Assembly: GCF_039522365.1 (NCBI RefSeq)
Contig: NZ_BAAADJ010000061.1
Location: 45,899 to 109,898 of the forward strand
Length of the DNA: 64,000 nt
Direction of reading: 5' to 3'
Source of the DNA: Bacillus carboniphilus
Lineage (GTDB): Bacteria; Bacillota; Bacilli; Bacillales; JC228
Shown here one piece after another: positions 30,401 to 39,638 of this stretch. The position numbers and the translations under genes are program-made. The stretch's first letter is position 1, and the number at the start of each line of letters is the position of its first letter. Below the pieces are notes generated by a model. That model was not told where the DNA came from. It worked only from the letters and a program-made list of their open reading frames with translations, and made no database searches.

Positions 30401-33400
30401 GACCTCTAATTCTAACGATGCAAGCATTCGGTCCATATGCTGGCCAAGAAATCATCGATTTTAATGTTCTTCAAGATAAACGTATGTTTTTAATTTCTGG
30501 TAAAACCGGAGCAGGTAAGACTACCATTTTTGACGGAATCAGTTTTGCATTGTACGGAAAAGCAAGCGGGGAAGACCGCAATGGCCCAGAACTACGTAGT
30601 CATTTTGCAGATGATGATTGTCAAACGGAAGTGTCCTTAACATTTCTACTACGTCAAAAGAAATACTTTATTTTACGTTCCCCTCAACAGGAAAAGAAGA
30701 AAGCTCGTGGGGATGGATTTACTACAGTAGGTGCAAAAGCTGAACTGTATGAAATCAAAGAAGATGGCAGTCAGACTCTACTCGCCTCAAACGTTCGTGA
30801 TGTAGATGAAAAAATAAAAGAAATCATCCAGATGGATTTTCACCAATTTAAACAAATTCTCATGATTCCACAGGGGGAATTTAGAAAACTACTAACTTCA
30901 GATAGTAAAGATAAAGAAGTGATTATGCAAAGGCTCTTCCACACTGAAGTTTTTAAAAGAATCGAAGAAAGATTGAAGGAAAAAGCGCAAGAGTGGAAGC
31001 AGAAAATCCAAGCTTCACTAACAGAGCGGAATCAGTGGCTACACGACATCAACGTAGTCATGCTTGAAGAATTGAAGGATGAACTTCAACATAATGAACT
31101 ACATTATGAGCGAGTTTATGACCTGCTAGATAAAGAAATAAATCTTATGGGTGAGAAACTGGAAGAACAAAAAAAAGAAGTAGTCAAAAAACAAACTGAA
31201 CGGGACCGACTACGTGACGAGCTTTTAAAGGCAGAACAAATTGTTAAGCACTTCGAAAACAAAGCCCTTCTTGAAAAGCAAAAGCAACAGCTAGAGAATA
31301 AGAAAGAACAGATAAAGACCCTGGAAAGCTCCATTGAAAACGCACGGAAAGCGGAAAGGCTGTTTAAACAAGAACAAGTCTGTCATCGACTAAAAAAAGA
31401 ACTTGATCAAGTCAAAGGTGCTAAGGACGCACAAAACAAGCTTAAAGAAGAAGCTTCGCAAAAAATGAGAGACTTAGTGATCCGTCTTGAAGTATTAAAA
31501 GAAATAGAACCTCATAGAAAAAAATTAGCGAGTGAACTACTACAGCTTGAAGCTTTGAAAAAGGATATGGAATCCTTACATAGTGTTCAAGAAAAAGCAA
31601 CGTCGTTAGAAAAGCAAAAAAAGAGTTTATTATCCGACAAGAAAAATCTTGAAGATCTCTTGTTAAAGGAAAAAGAAAAATGGGCAGCTGACCAAAGGCT
31701 TGAAAAGGAATTACACGAAAAGCAACTTTCCGTTATAGAGCTGAAGGATGAATTGAAAATAGCTGAGGAAACACTTAAAAAGCTTGAACAAGTGCAAAAG
31801 CACCAGGTCAACATACAAACAGTAAAATCAACTGCCTTACAGAAAAAAGTTGAAGTCACACAGCTTGAAACCCAATATAAGAACGAGGGTAAACAAATCG
31901 AAGAAATCGAACAGCAGTGGCAAAATGAACAAGCTCGCATTCTAGCACATTCCTTACATGATGGTGCAGCATGTCCTGTTTGTGGTTCAACGGAACACCC
32001 ACAGAAAGCGGATATGCACGAGGCGTTTACTTTTAATCCTGATACATTAAAAGAGTTAAAAGAATCTAGAAAACAAACGGAAAGTAAACTACTGGTAGCT
32101 CAAAGCGAGCATTCCCAACTTACAAATAAATGGGAGCATGAGCAAGAATTAGCAAACGAACTTATTAAGGAACTCTTGGTTTATAACAAGGAGTTTTCAG
32201 ACGAAAAACTTGAACATTATCTAGATGACTCAAGAGGGAAGTTTCAAATTTTACAAGGTAAACTCAAAGAGTATGATGCCATTAAAACTGAAATAGCATC
32301 GATTCAAGCTCGTATTGTAAAATCACAAGAAAATGTGGAGAACTTGGAAGCAAAGCAAAAGCAATTGGCTGAAAAAGAAACAGAGGTTTCTGGTCGTTTG
32401 ATTGAAGCTAAAACTCAGCTTCAATATATCCAGCAATCGATCCCTGAAGATATTAAAACGTTCGATGAGTTTAAAATAAAACTCCAATCTCTTAAAGAAG
32501 AGCTACAACGAATGGAACAAGAGCTGGAGCAAACACAAAAGGGCTATCAAGATATTAAAGATATTTATAGCACGACCGTTGGGAAATTAGAGAGCTTAGA
32601 GCAGCAAATAGCTGATATAGATAAAAAGTTAGAAGTTGAACGGAACCAATTTGTCCAGCAATTGAAGGATGAAGGCTTTGAGAATTATGCACACTATGAA
32701 CAATCAAAGCTCACCGATGATAAATTAAATGAAAACGAAAAACTGGTACGCTCTTATTGGGAAGAGTTACGCTCTGTAACGGATCGTCTCAAGGATTTAG
32801 CTGATTTATTACTAAATGTAGAGGTACCAAATATAGACCAGCTTAAGTCCAAGTGGAATGAACAAGAGAACAGATTGAAAGAAGCACAAGAACAAGTGAA
32901 TACATTAACCTATCAATTACAGAGAAACGTGTCAGTAATGGAAAAAGTCACAGATCTATCTGAACACATTCGTGAAAGTGAAAACCAATATAAAATTGTT
33001 GGTGAACTCGCTGATATTTCTAAAGGTCAAAATACGTACAGACTTTCATTCGAACGATTTGTGTTGGCTGCTTTCCTGGATGACATTTTAAAAGTGGCTA
33101 ATGGACGATTAAAAAATATGACGAGCGGTCGTTATGTGTTAATCCGTAAATCGGATCGTTCAAAAGGAAATGTACAAAGTGGTCTAGAACTTCTCGTCTA
33201 CGATCAATACACTGGTCAGGAAAGGCATGTTAAAACCCTATCAGGGGGAGAAAGCTTCAAAGCTTCATTGGCCTTAGCACTAGGACTTGCGGATGTCGTG
33301 CAACAATATGCAGGTGGTGTATCACTCGAAACCTTATTTATCGATGAAGGCTTTGGAACACTCGACCCAGAGTCCCTTGACCAAGCCATTGAAACACTTT

Positions 33401-33546
33401 TCGAACTGCAAGGCAACGGTCGACTCGTTGGAATCATTTCGCACGTACCAGAGTTAAAAGAACGAATTGATGCAAGGCTAGATATTATTTCATCGCAGAC
33501 AGGTAGCACAACGAGATTTAATATTGATGCGGTAGTGCGGGGGTAG
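30397..33546 (+). CDS. sbcC: Exonuclease subunit SbcC (Rad50-like)
   Basis: A 1049-residue SMC-like ATPase. The Walker A motif GKTGAGKTT lies near residue 35. Two long coiled coils flank the zinc-hook CPVCG at about residue 526. The C-terminal lobe has signature LSGGESFKASLAL (near 948) and Walker B LFIDEGFGTLD (near 978). With SbcD it forms an ATP-dependent double-strand and hairpin nuclease. Four-base overlap with sbcD means translational coupling. Confidence 0.96.
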   Translation: MRPLILTMQAFGPYAGQEIIDFNVLQDKRMFLISGKTGAGKTTIFDGISFALYGKASGEDRNGPELRSHFADDDCQTEVSLTFLLRQKKYFILRSPQQEKKKARGDGFTTVGAKAELYEIKEDGSQTLLASNVRDVDEKIKEIIQMDFHQFKQILMIPQGEFRKLLTSDSKDKEVIMQRLFHTEVFKRIEERLKEKAQEWKQKIQASLTERNQWLHDINVVMLEELKDELQHNELHYERVYDLLDKEINLMGEKLEEQKKEVVKKQTERDRLRDELLKAEQIVKHFENKALLEKQKQQLENKKEQIKTLESSIENARKAERLFKQEQVCHRLKKELDQVKGAKDAQNKLKEEASQKMRDLVIRLEVLKEIEPHRKKLASELLQLEALKKDMESLHSVQEKATSLEKQKKSLLSDKKNLEDLLLKEKEKWAADQRLEKELHEKQLSVIELKDELKIAEETLKKLEQVQKHQVNIQTVKSTALQKKVEVTQLETQYKNEGKQIEEIEQQWQNEQARILAHSLHDGAACPVCGSTEHPQKADMHEAFTFNPDTLKELKESRKQTESKLLVAQSEHSQLTNKWEHEQELANELIKELLVYNKEFSDEKLEHYLDDSRGKFQILQGKLKEYDAIKTEIASIQARIVKSQENVENLEAKQKQLAEKETEVSGRLIEAKTQLQYIQQSIPEDIKTFDEFKIKLQSLKEELQRMEQELEQTQKGYQDIKDIYSTTVGKLESLEQQIADIDKKLEVERNQFVQQLKDEGFENYAHYEQSKLTDDKLNENEKLVRSYWEELRSVTDRLKDLADLLLNVEVPNIDQLKSKWNEQENRLKEAQEQVNTLTYQLQRNVSVMEKVTDLSEHIRESENQYKIVGELADISKGQNTYRLSFERFVLAAFLDDILKVANGRLKNMTSGRYVLIRKSDRSKGNVQSGLELLVYDQYTGQERHVKTLSGGESFKASLALALGLADVVQQYAGGVSLETLFIDEGFGTLDPESLDQAIETLFELQGNGRLVGIISHVPELKERIDARLDIISSQTGSTTRFNIDAVVRG

Positions 33547-33658
33547 AAAAGTTAAGTGGGTTGCTGGATTGTTCGCACGCGAATAAATCACGGCTAAATG
33601 CGATTATTTAAAACAAAAACTGGCACCCAGCTTCACCGTCAAATAAGGGGGCGATGAG

Positions 33659-34456
33659 ATGAAAAGTATTGGAATTGATGCAGGAGGGAGTTTACTTAAA
33701 CTCGCTTATTTAGAAAACAACCGGTATCACTATAAACAGTTCCCCATTCAAGATCTAGATCAAGCCGTTTCTTGGGTTCAGCTCACGGCACCTCAAGCAA
33801 CCTTTAAAGTAACAGGGGGGAAGGCTTCAATCGTACAACAAAAACTGACTGGAGCAGATGTTAAAATTGTTCCCGAGTTTGATGCGGTTTGCTTAGGGAC
33901 AAAAGAAATGATCATTCATGAAAAGCATTATTTCCATGATTTTATGATTGTTAGCATGGGGACAGGGACCTCGTTTTATTTAATGAAAGAGAACCAATAT
34001 GAGCGGCTTTTTGGATCTGGAATTGGAGGAGGCACTCTTTTAGGTTTAGGTCAACTATTGCTTGCCACTCGTGATTTTCAACAAATTGTAGAACTAGCCA
34101 AAAAGGGTGAGCGGAACAGCGTGGACCTATTGGTAAAAGACTTATACGAAGGGGAAGAACCTCCCATCCCAGGTCATTTAACGGCAGCTAATTTCGGAAA
34201 ACCGGATCTATCCCAAAGCCCGGTAGAGGATGTGGCCGCAGCCCTATTTCAAATGATAGGTGAAACAATGGTGTTACTTGGAAAGCAATTTGCAGCACCC
34301 CACCAAGTCCAAAAATTTGTTTATGTAGGGGGTACGATTTCACACAACCCTCCTTTACAAAAAGTTATCAATAGTTTTGATTCTATGCTTCAACATGAAT
34401 CCATCTTTTTACAAAATGGTACGTTTGCAGGGGCTGTTGGAGCCCTTGTGTACTAG
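33659..34456 (+). CDS. coaW: Type II pantothenate kinase
   Basis: A 265-residue ASKHA-fold kinase for the first step of CoA biosynthesis (pantothenate to 4'-phosphopantothenate). Motifs: GIDAGGSLLKLA (phosphate-1 loop), SMGTGTSF (phosphate-2) and GGGTLLGL. Typical length of the staphylococcal/Bacillus CoaW group. ATG preceded by AAGGGGGCGATGAG. 112 bases after sbcC without an obvious terminator between them. Confidence 0.92.
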   Translation: MKSIGIDAGGSLLKLAYLENNRYHYKQFPIQDLDQAVSWVQLTAPQATFKVTGGKASIVQQKLTGADVKIVPEFDAVCLGTKEMIIHEKHYFHDFMIVSMGTGTSFYLMKENQYERLFGSGIGGGTLLGLGQLLLATRDFQQIVELAKKGERNSVDLLVKDLYEGEEPPIPGHLTAANFGKPDLSQSPVEDVAAALFQMIGETMVLLGKQFAAPHQVQKFVYVGGTISHNPPLQKVINSFDSMLQHESIFLQNGTFAGAVGALVY

Positions 34457-34511
34457 TAATGGATAAACCTCCTACGCAAGGGAAAAATACCCTTGAAAGG
34501 AGTGATACTTG

Positions 34512-34667
34512 ATGAAGAAAAGAGAAGTAAAGTATGATGAACCAACCATTGCTGAAGGTATGAATACAGAGGATCAACTTCAACAAGATGCATCACAGGA
34601 AGAAATTGAAAAGGGTGATTACACCGAAGTTACAACTCTTTCATTAGATGAGAATGATCCTAGTTAA
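34512..34667 (+). CDS. Small acidic protein, unknown function
   Basis: A 51-codon frame with a good start (ATG 34512 after AAAGGAG) and a strong terminator directly behind. The peptide is acidic and polar, rich in Glu, Asp, Gln and Thr, with no hydrophobic segment (starts KKREVKYDEPTIAEGMNTED). A 6-bp hairpin (CAAGGG...CCCTTG) precedes its ribosome site. No family recognised. The minus-strand ORF at 43729 is a similar small polar protein. Confidence 0.6.
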   Translation: MKKREVKYDEPTIAEGMNTEDQLQQDASQEEIEKGDYTEVTTLSLDENDPS

Positions 34668-34707
34668 AAAAGAGCAGCAATCCTTCAAGTGATTGCTGCT
34701 CTTTTTT
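34668..34707 (+). terminator. Terminator of the small acidic gene
   Basis: A long perfect stem (AAGAGCAGCAATC with GATTGCTGCTCTT) and a T run start directly after the stop codon. Confidence 0.85.
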
Positions 34708-34784
34708 CTATCTAACAATCAAATATCCCCTAAGAATCTCTTTTACATATGTTAATATATGGATAGATAGTAGGGGGGATCTCT

Positions 34785-35429
34785 ATGATAAAGAAAATAA
34801 TAATAGCTACTTTTTTACTTACATTCGGTTTTCATTATTCCAATGGTTCGGTTTCTGCCTGTGAATTAGCGCCTAAAACCATGAGCTACTTTTATCATGC
34901 ACCTCAAGAAGTGGAAAAATTAAAAGATGTTAAAGGCGTGCTTTATGGAAAAGTTCTTAGAACAAAGAATGGTGGGAGAAAAGCTACTTTCGAAGTCTTT
35001 CAAGGGATTGGTGATTTTGTTTTGCCCTCCACTATCATAGAACTACCAACAACGATTGCTAATATTCCTCGACCACATCCAAAGAATGGAGTCGGGTATA
35101 CAAGCTGTGATGGGGTTGATTTTTCTGATACCTTTGATGCTGGTCAAGAGTATCTAGTATTCTTCTCGCATGCATTCCCAATGAGTTTATTAGAAGCAGA
35201 TGGATATACCAGCATTGAAGTAGTCGATGGGCACACTTATATTACTCCTGAAACAACCATCCATGTTGAGGAAGTTTTTGCTCATTATGAGGATACATTA
35301 GGTAAACAAAGTAAAAACAGCGAGCAGATAGTTACCGCTAGTAATTGGAGGATGTATTCATTTTTACTTTATTTAATTGGAGCTGCTAGCATCCTACTAA
35401 TCTATAAATACCTTTTTAGAAGAAGGTGA
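34785..35429 (+). CDS. Secreted NTR/TIMP-like protein with C-terminal membrane anchor
   Basis: A 214-residue protein with a signal peptide (cleavage near SVSA-CEL, leaving Cys as first or second mature residue), an OB-fold-like domain and a C-terminal transmembrane helix (about 188-208) followed by FRRR. The N-terminal CELAP..., the VLYGKVLR strand, a paired second cysteine (YTSCDGVDF) and the [10 protein letters not shown] strand resemble netrin/TIMP-like domains of other Bacillaceae secreted proteins. Function unknown. ATG after GGGGGGATC. Four bases before the fosB gene. Confidence 0.65.
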   Translation: MIKKIIIATFLLTFGFHYSNGSVSACELAPKTMSYFYHAPQEVEKLKDVKGVLYGKVLRTKNGGRKATFEVFQGIGDFVLPSTIIELPTTIANIPRPHPKNGVGYTSCDGVDFSDTFDAGQEYLVFFSHAFPMSLLEADGYTSIEVVDGHTYITPETTIHVEEVFAHYEDTLGKQSKNSEQIVTASNWRMYSFLLYLIGAASILLIYKYLFRRR

Positions 35430-35433
35430 TGCT

Positions 35434-35862
35434 ATGAATATACAAGGGATCAACCATTTATTATTTTCGGTTTCAGATTTAGACCAATCCATCCAGTTTT
35501 ACAAAAAAGTATTTAATGCCAAGTTGTTGGTGAAAGGGCGAACTACTGCATACTTTGACCTAAATGGATTATGGCTGGCGTTAAATGAAGAAAAGCATAT
35601 TCCAAGAGCTGAAATTCACCAATCCTATACACATATTGCTTTTTCGATTCATGAGGAAGACTTTGATGACTATTATCAAAAGCTTGTGAATTTAGATGTT
35701 CACATCCTACCTGGGCGAAAAAGAGAGGAGAGGGATAAAAAGTCAGTTTACTTTTCAGACCCTGATGGACATAAGTTTGAATTCCACACGGGCACGCTTC
35801 AAGATCGTTTAAATTATTATAGACAAGATAAAAATCACATGACTTTTTATGAAGACGGTTGA
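35434..35862 (+). CDS. fosB: Metallothiol transferase FosB (fosfomycin resistance)
   Basis: A 142-residue VOC-fold enzyme that opens the fosfomycin epoxide with bacillithiol. The sequence follows the B. subtilis FosB layout closely. Metal ligands His8 (GINHLLF), His67 (YTHIAF) and Glu116 (KFEFHTG) are present, as are KGRTTAYFD and GRERDERD-like ([11 protein letters not shown]) regions. ATG has AGGTGATGCT upstream. Its presence implies bacillithiol as the cytosolic thiol. It follows the secreted protein gene by four bases, probably in one operon. Confidence 0.93.
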   Translation: MNIQGINHLLFSVSDLDQSIQFYKKVFNAKLLVKGRTTAYFDLNGLWLALNEEKHIPRAEIHQSYTHIAFSIHEEDFDDYYQKLVNLDVHILPGRKREERDKKSVYFSDPDGHKFEFHTGTLQDRLNYYRQDKNHMTFYEDG

Positions 35863-35903
35863 TTTTGACAACACTAAGTATAAAAACTTAGCTTGGTGAT
35901 TAG

Positions 35904-36620
35904 ATGGAAACATACTTTCATATAGATGGAAAGGAACCTTTTGTACTTTTTTCATTCACTCATTGGATGACATTAGTCGTAATACTTAGTACCATTGTAC
36001 TTATTTATTTGTTTCGGAATTTCCTTAGAAACACGGGAATCAATCGGCTTATAAGAATCAGCATTGCGCTTATCTTAATTGTATCCGAAATATCCTTACA
36101 CACATGGTTATGGCATTTCGATCAATGGGATATCCGATACTCACTTCCTTTTCATCTTAGCAGTATTTCGCTCCTTTTATCTAGTGTTCTTCTACTAACA
36201 AAGAGTTATCGTTTGTTTGAATTTACATACTTTGCTGGGGTTGGAAGTGCACTTCAAGCAATGCTTACACCTGATATAAGTTCGTATACATTTCCCCACT
36301 TCCGATACGTTCACTTTTTCATCTCTCATGGAGGGATTGTAGTAGCCAATCTATTCTTTGTCATTGTCGAAAGGTATTTGCCCTCTTTCCAAAGTTTATG
36401 GCGCGCATATATATATTTAAATTTATACACCTTTTTCATTTTTTTCTTAAACCTTTTACTCGAAGGGAATTACATGTATATCTCCCAGAAGCCTTTTAAT
36501 CCTTCTCTGATTGATTATTTAGGGCCGTGGCCATGGTATATCATTCCACTAGAAGTCATTACTCTATTAACTTTTTTCATTTTATATTTACCATTTTGGT
36601 TACATCGTAGATTTAAATAA
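35904..36620 (+). CDS. TIGR02206 / YwaF family membrane protein
   Basis: A 238-residue membrane protein with seven predicted helices. The typical SLPFHLSSISLLLSS and PHFRYVHFFISHGG motifs (several membrane-embedded histidines) identify the YwaF family, related to TMEM164. A lipid-related enzymatic role has been suggested for that superfamily, but the bacterial function is unknown. Its ribosome site (TTGGTGA) is modest. It may be expressed with fosB. Confidence 0.85.
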   Translation: METYFHIDGKEPFVLFSFTHWMTLVVILSTIVLIYLFRNFLRNTGINRLIRISIALILIVSEISLHTWLWHFDQWDIRYSLPFHLSSISLLLSSVLLLTKSYRLFEFTYFAGVGSALQAMLTPDISSYTFPHFRYVHFFISHGGIVVANLFFVIVERYLPSFQSLWRAYIYLNLYTFFIFFLNLLLEGNYMYISQKPFNPSLIDYLGPWPWYIIPLEVITLLTFFILYLPFWLHRRFK

Positions 36621-36627
36621 GGGGTAT

Positions 36628-36662
36628 GAAAAAACCGCCAACCCGTAGGGAAAAGCGGTTAG
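36628..36662 (-). terminator. Terminator between convergent genes
   Basis: AACCGC (36633-36638) pairs with GCGGTT (36655-36660); a run of six Ts follows on the minus strand. Confidence 0.6.
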
Positions 36663-36668
36663 TTGGAT

Positions 36669-37814
36669 TCACTTTTTTGGCGCTGGCTTTCGCTTCAAAA
36701 ATAGTACAGCTGATACTAAAAGAATTATTCCTGTTAGGATAAAGCCTCCGTTAGCTGTGAGTTCTAATAGTCCTGTTAAACTCGAGCCGATGACCACCCC
36801 AAATGAAAAAAAGGCGTAGAAATATCCGTAGGCTTTGCCGCGATGTCCTTTTTCAGTCGATTCAATTAAAAGTGAGTTGATAGAAGGGAAGAGGAAGGCA
36901 AAGCCAACTCCATATAGTCCCATCGTTAAATAAAGAACCGTAATCTGTTCCACCGCACTTAAAAGAAGAAGGCTAACTCCCATAATCGACATCCCGAAGG
37001 TTAACGTTTTTAAAGGAGAAATTTGATCAAAAATCCGGTTAATAGGTAGCAAGAATATAACAATAGCTACAATTCCGAACGTACTTAATAATAAACCACT
37101 AGTTTTTGTGTCAAATCCCAACTCTCCCACTTTTAGAGGGAGCATGTATGCTAAGACTCCTTGGGCAAACATCAAGAAAAAGGCTCCCAAAAAGGCCTTT
37201 ATGATGGACGAATTTTGAAAAAAGCCTCTTATGAAAACAGATTCTTTCGGTTGCTGTTTGGCCACTTGATTTATAGGATACTTCGAACGTAAAAGGAGTA
37301 ATACTAGTACGCCAAATAGGAACATCAGTACCGCTACTACCATTAGAACGGAAACTTCACTTGTCCGGCTCGCCATGATTCCGCTGAAGGCGGGACCGAT
37401 AATGGCTGCTAATCCAACGCAAGCCCCTGTTAAAGCAGATCCTTGTCCTTTTTTCTCCTGATTCCCTGAGTTCGCAAGGTACGTAAAAGCAGCAGGTACA
37501 ATAAGACCAGCTGTAAAACCGTGAATAAAGCGAACAGCCAACAGTACCCAAGCACTTGTTGAAAGCGAGTATAAGAATAAAGAGCCACTAGTAAGGAATA
37601 ACCCAGACAGTAAAATGACAAACGGTCCTCTTTTATCAGTTAAAAACCCAGAGGCTACATTGCCGATTGTGTTTGAAAAGGAATACATCCCAACAGCTAG
37701 CCCAGTTAAGAATGGGGTGGCACCAAGGGAAGTAGCTAATGGTGTCATAATCGGTAACTGAGTAAACAAATCAAAAAAAGAAATAAAAATAATAAAATAA
37801 ACAAACACACGCAT
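36669..37814 (-). CDS. MFS transporter
   Basis: A 381-residue, 12-helix major facilitator of the drug-exporter type. Helix 2-3 loop shows NVASGFLTDKRGPFVILLSG, a recognisable motif A (G-x-LTD-K-G). The second half begins after a short basic loop near residue 190. ATG follows GGAGGCGC. Divergent from the ASCH gene. Substrate unknown. Confidence 0.82.
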   Translation of the reverse strand: MRVFVYFIIFISFFDLFTQLPIMTPLATSLGATPFLTGLAVGMYSFSNTIGNVASGFLTDKRGPFVILLSGLFLTSGSLFLYSLSTSAWVLLAVRFIHGFTAGLIVPAAFTYLANSGNQEKKGQGSALTGACVGLAAIIGPAFSGIMASRTSEVSVLMVVAVLMFLFGVLVLLLLRSKYPINQVAKQQPKESVFIRGFFQNSSIIKAFLGAFFLMFAQGVLAYMLPLKVGELGFDTKTSGLLLSTFGIVAIVIFLLPINRIFDQISPLKTLTFGMSIMGVSLLLLSAVEQITVLYLTMGLYGVGFAFLFPSINSLLIESTEKGHRGKAYGYFYAFFSFGVVIGSSLTGLLELTANGGFILTGIILLVSAVLFLKRKPAPKK

Positions 37815-37972
37815 GTGACGAGCGCCTCCACTTAATATCTACCTTAATCTTCTCCTTTTCTGGAAGAATAAGCAAGAAGTAAACCTTGCCGAAATCGTGA
37901 CAAAGGTAGACCCTACGCTTGTATTTAGGTAGAATATGTGAAGAATGACAAGTTAAAAAGGTGGTAAAGACA

Positions 37973-38320
37973 ATGAATAATGAAAAAGCAAATGAAGGGC
38001 TTCCTCCCAAAACCTGCTCCATTGAACGCTTAATTACTAAACAAGAAGATATTGAAAAAGTACTGAACGGTGAAAAAACAGCAACTAGACGAAATGGAAG
38101 ATACGCAGACGTTGGTGAGTTCATGACGCTTGAAGGTAGAGAGTTTGTCGTTGAACGAGTTTACCGTCAATCGCTCGGAGAACTGACGGACGAACATGCA
38201 CGACAAGAGGGCTATCAAACAGTTGATGATTATAAAGAAGCAATCTTGGCTATGCATCCAGGTATGCCATGGGCACCACAAATGAAAGTGTGGGTTCATG
38301 AGTTTGCGCCGGTCAAATAA
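37973..38320 (+). CDS. ASCH domain protein
   Basis: A 115-residue protein of the ASCH (PUA-like) fold. The family signature appears as GEKTATRRNGRYADVGEF in the middle and a C-terminal WVHEF strand. ASCH proteins bind RNA or modified nucleosides; some hydrolyse N4-acetylcytidine. I start at ATG 37973 (AAGGTGG upstream) rather than the GTG at 37961 that forms part of that site. It is followed two bases later by a membrane protein gene, so they are co-transcribed. Confidence 0.8.
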   Translation: MNNEKANEGLPPKTCSIERLITKQEDIEKVLNGEKTATRRNGRYADVGEFMTLEGREFVVERVYRQSLGELTDEHARQEGYQTVDDYKEAILAMHPGMPWAPQMKVWVHEFAPVK

Positions 38321-38322
38321 CC

Positions 38323-38763
38323 GTGTACACGTTCTATAAACTAATTGTATACATACACGTACTCAGTGCGGTCGCATCAATCGGTCCCTTTTTCGTTTTA
38401 CTACCTTTGTTGAAAAAAATAAAGGTTGCTGCTGGAGAAGAAGTGCCGGCATATATCCAGGTATTCCGATCATCCACCCTTCTAGTAAAACACGCTGGAC
38501 ATGTGTTGGTCGGATCCGGCGTTGTGTTAATTTGGCTAGGCTCATGGCCATGGTCCACCTCCTGGATCGTTATGACCTTAGTGGTCATGTTCAGCTCCAT
38601 CATCTTCCTAGCACGTGCGTTTACTCCAACTCTTAAGGAATTCGATACACCCAGCCATGACAGGGGCATGCTAGTGGCAGCGCTACACCGGGCGGTTTGG
38701 ACGTACCTCGGGTTATTGCTATTAATGCTTTGGTTTATGGTGGTTAAGCCTGTTTGGTGGTAG
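38323..38763 (+). CDS. DUF2269-like membrane protein
   Basis: A 146-residue protein with four predicted helices. It resembles small DUF2269-type proteins (early IVYIHVLSAVASIGPFF with a conserved His, later TPTLKEFDT and AVWTYLGLLLLMLWFMV). It starts at GTG 38323, two bases after the ASCH stop, with no clear ribosome site, so translation probably depends on coupling. Function unknown. Confidence 0.65.
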   Translation: MYTFYKLIVYIHVLSAVASIGPFFVLLPLLKKIKVAAGEEVPAYIQVFRSSTLLVKHAGHVLVGSGVVLIWLGSWPWSTSWIVMTLVVMFSSIIFLARAFTPTLKEFDTPSHDRGMLVAALHRAVWTYLGLLLLMLWFMVVKPVWW

Positions 38764-38782
38764 GTGTGTGCCAACGGGTTGT

Positions 38783-38810
38783 AAGCGCATCTTCGTGGTG
38801 CGCTTTTTTT
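38783..38810 (+). terminator. Terminator of the ASCH/membrane protein unit
   Basis: AAGCGCA (38783-38789) pairs with TGCGCTT (38799-38805) and is followed by TTTTTT. Confidence 0.75.
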
Positions 38811-38858
38811 GTAACCGGGGGTTGGTAAAATTGGGTGTTTATTCTGGTAGAGTGAGCT

Positions 38859-39508
38859 TCAATACCGTAAGGGTCGCGACAGTACCATATGGATATATGA
38901 ACGGTGCGCATTTAGTAATTCTCTAGTAAGCCAGGTAAAGTTTTGATTGGAAAGGAGTGGGGGATGTTCCATAAAACTTCGAACGTAAGCAGGTACTAGC
39001 TTGGGAAACAACACTTTGGTTTCGGCAGGAGCTTTTTTTACAATTTGTTTTGGATAGGCAAGCACAACCGCTCCGTATACGGGGATTGAAACTCCACGCG
39101 CCTTTAGCCATTCGCCAAATAATTCTCTATTTCTTCCTAATTGTGCAGCGGGCTATCAAATCCATCTGTCAGCCCTTCATCGGTGGTTCGAACTAATTGT
39201 GGTGGATTATCTTTAAATTCCAGTGTGCCAGCTATGTTTTTTACTTCAAAAAGGATTGCGCAAGAAAGTGTAATAATGGTGGTATCCAGTTGAAAGGATT
39301 CAGAAGTAGCAAGTTGGAGGTCGTGTAATATCCCGTGTTTAAAGAGGAAATTATGTCTACTAAGTAATTGTTCCAGTTGTTCTTCACCTCCAATTCCGGC
39401 CAGAAGGGAAGATTGTTTGTTTAATAGAACTTTGTATTTCGCGTGATGAGATGATAAACGATCAATTGCCTAATTTATCCCCTCAAGCGAAAGAGACGGA
39501 TCTCTCAT
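38859..39508 (-). pseudogene. Frameshifted NERD (nuclease-related) domain gene
   Basis: Read on the minus strand from ATG 39508, three frames together give one NERD protein. They start RDPSLSLEGIN, break at a TAG after codon 12, and resume as RLSSHHAKYKVLLN then AGIGGEEQLEQLL. Next comes the NERD core (HDLQL, FQLDTTIIT, ILFEVKNIAGTLEF), broken again near 39145-39152, and then QLGRNRELFGEWLKARG and VVLAYPKQIVKK to the stop at 38859. EVKN is the nuclease-like core motif. It is shorter than typical NERD proteins, so the C-terminus is missing too. Non-functional unless errors were introduced in sequencing. Confidence 0.8.
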
Positions 39509-39600
39509 TTTTAAGTTAATATAATTCACCTCATTTCATTTTAATACTTTCATAATATCACTAAAAATAATAGGGAAGAAGCCATAATTTACTTCCCTAA

Positions 39601-39633
39601 CAAAAAGCCACCCAACCAAAATGATTGAGTGAC
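39601..39633 (-). terminator. Terminator of the NCS2 permease gene
   Basis: GTCACTCAA pairs with TTGGGTGGC (two G-U pairs), followed by TTTTT on the minus strand. Confidence 0.7.
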
Positions 39634-39638
39634 TCACA

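Noticed and set aside
31116..31940. Antisense Ser/Cys/Phe-rich frames within sbcC
   Set aside because: These are shadows of the coiled-coil (Lys/Glu/Gln) codons on the opposite strand.
38334..38774. Minus-strand frame of 146 codons opposite the membrane protein gene
   Set aside because: It mirrors the + strand gene, which has hydrophobic helices and follows the ASCH gene in an operon. The minus frame has no ribosome site.
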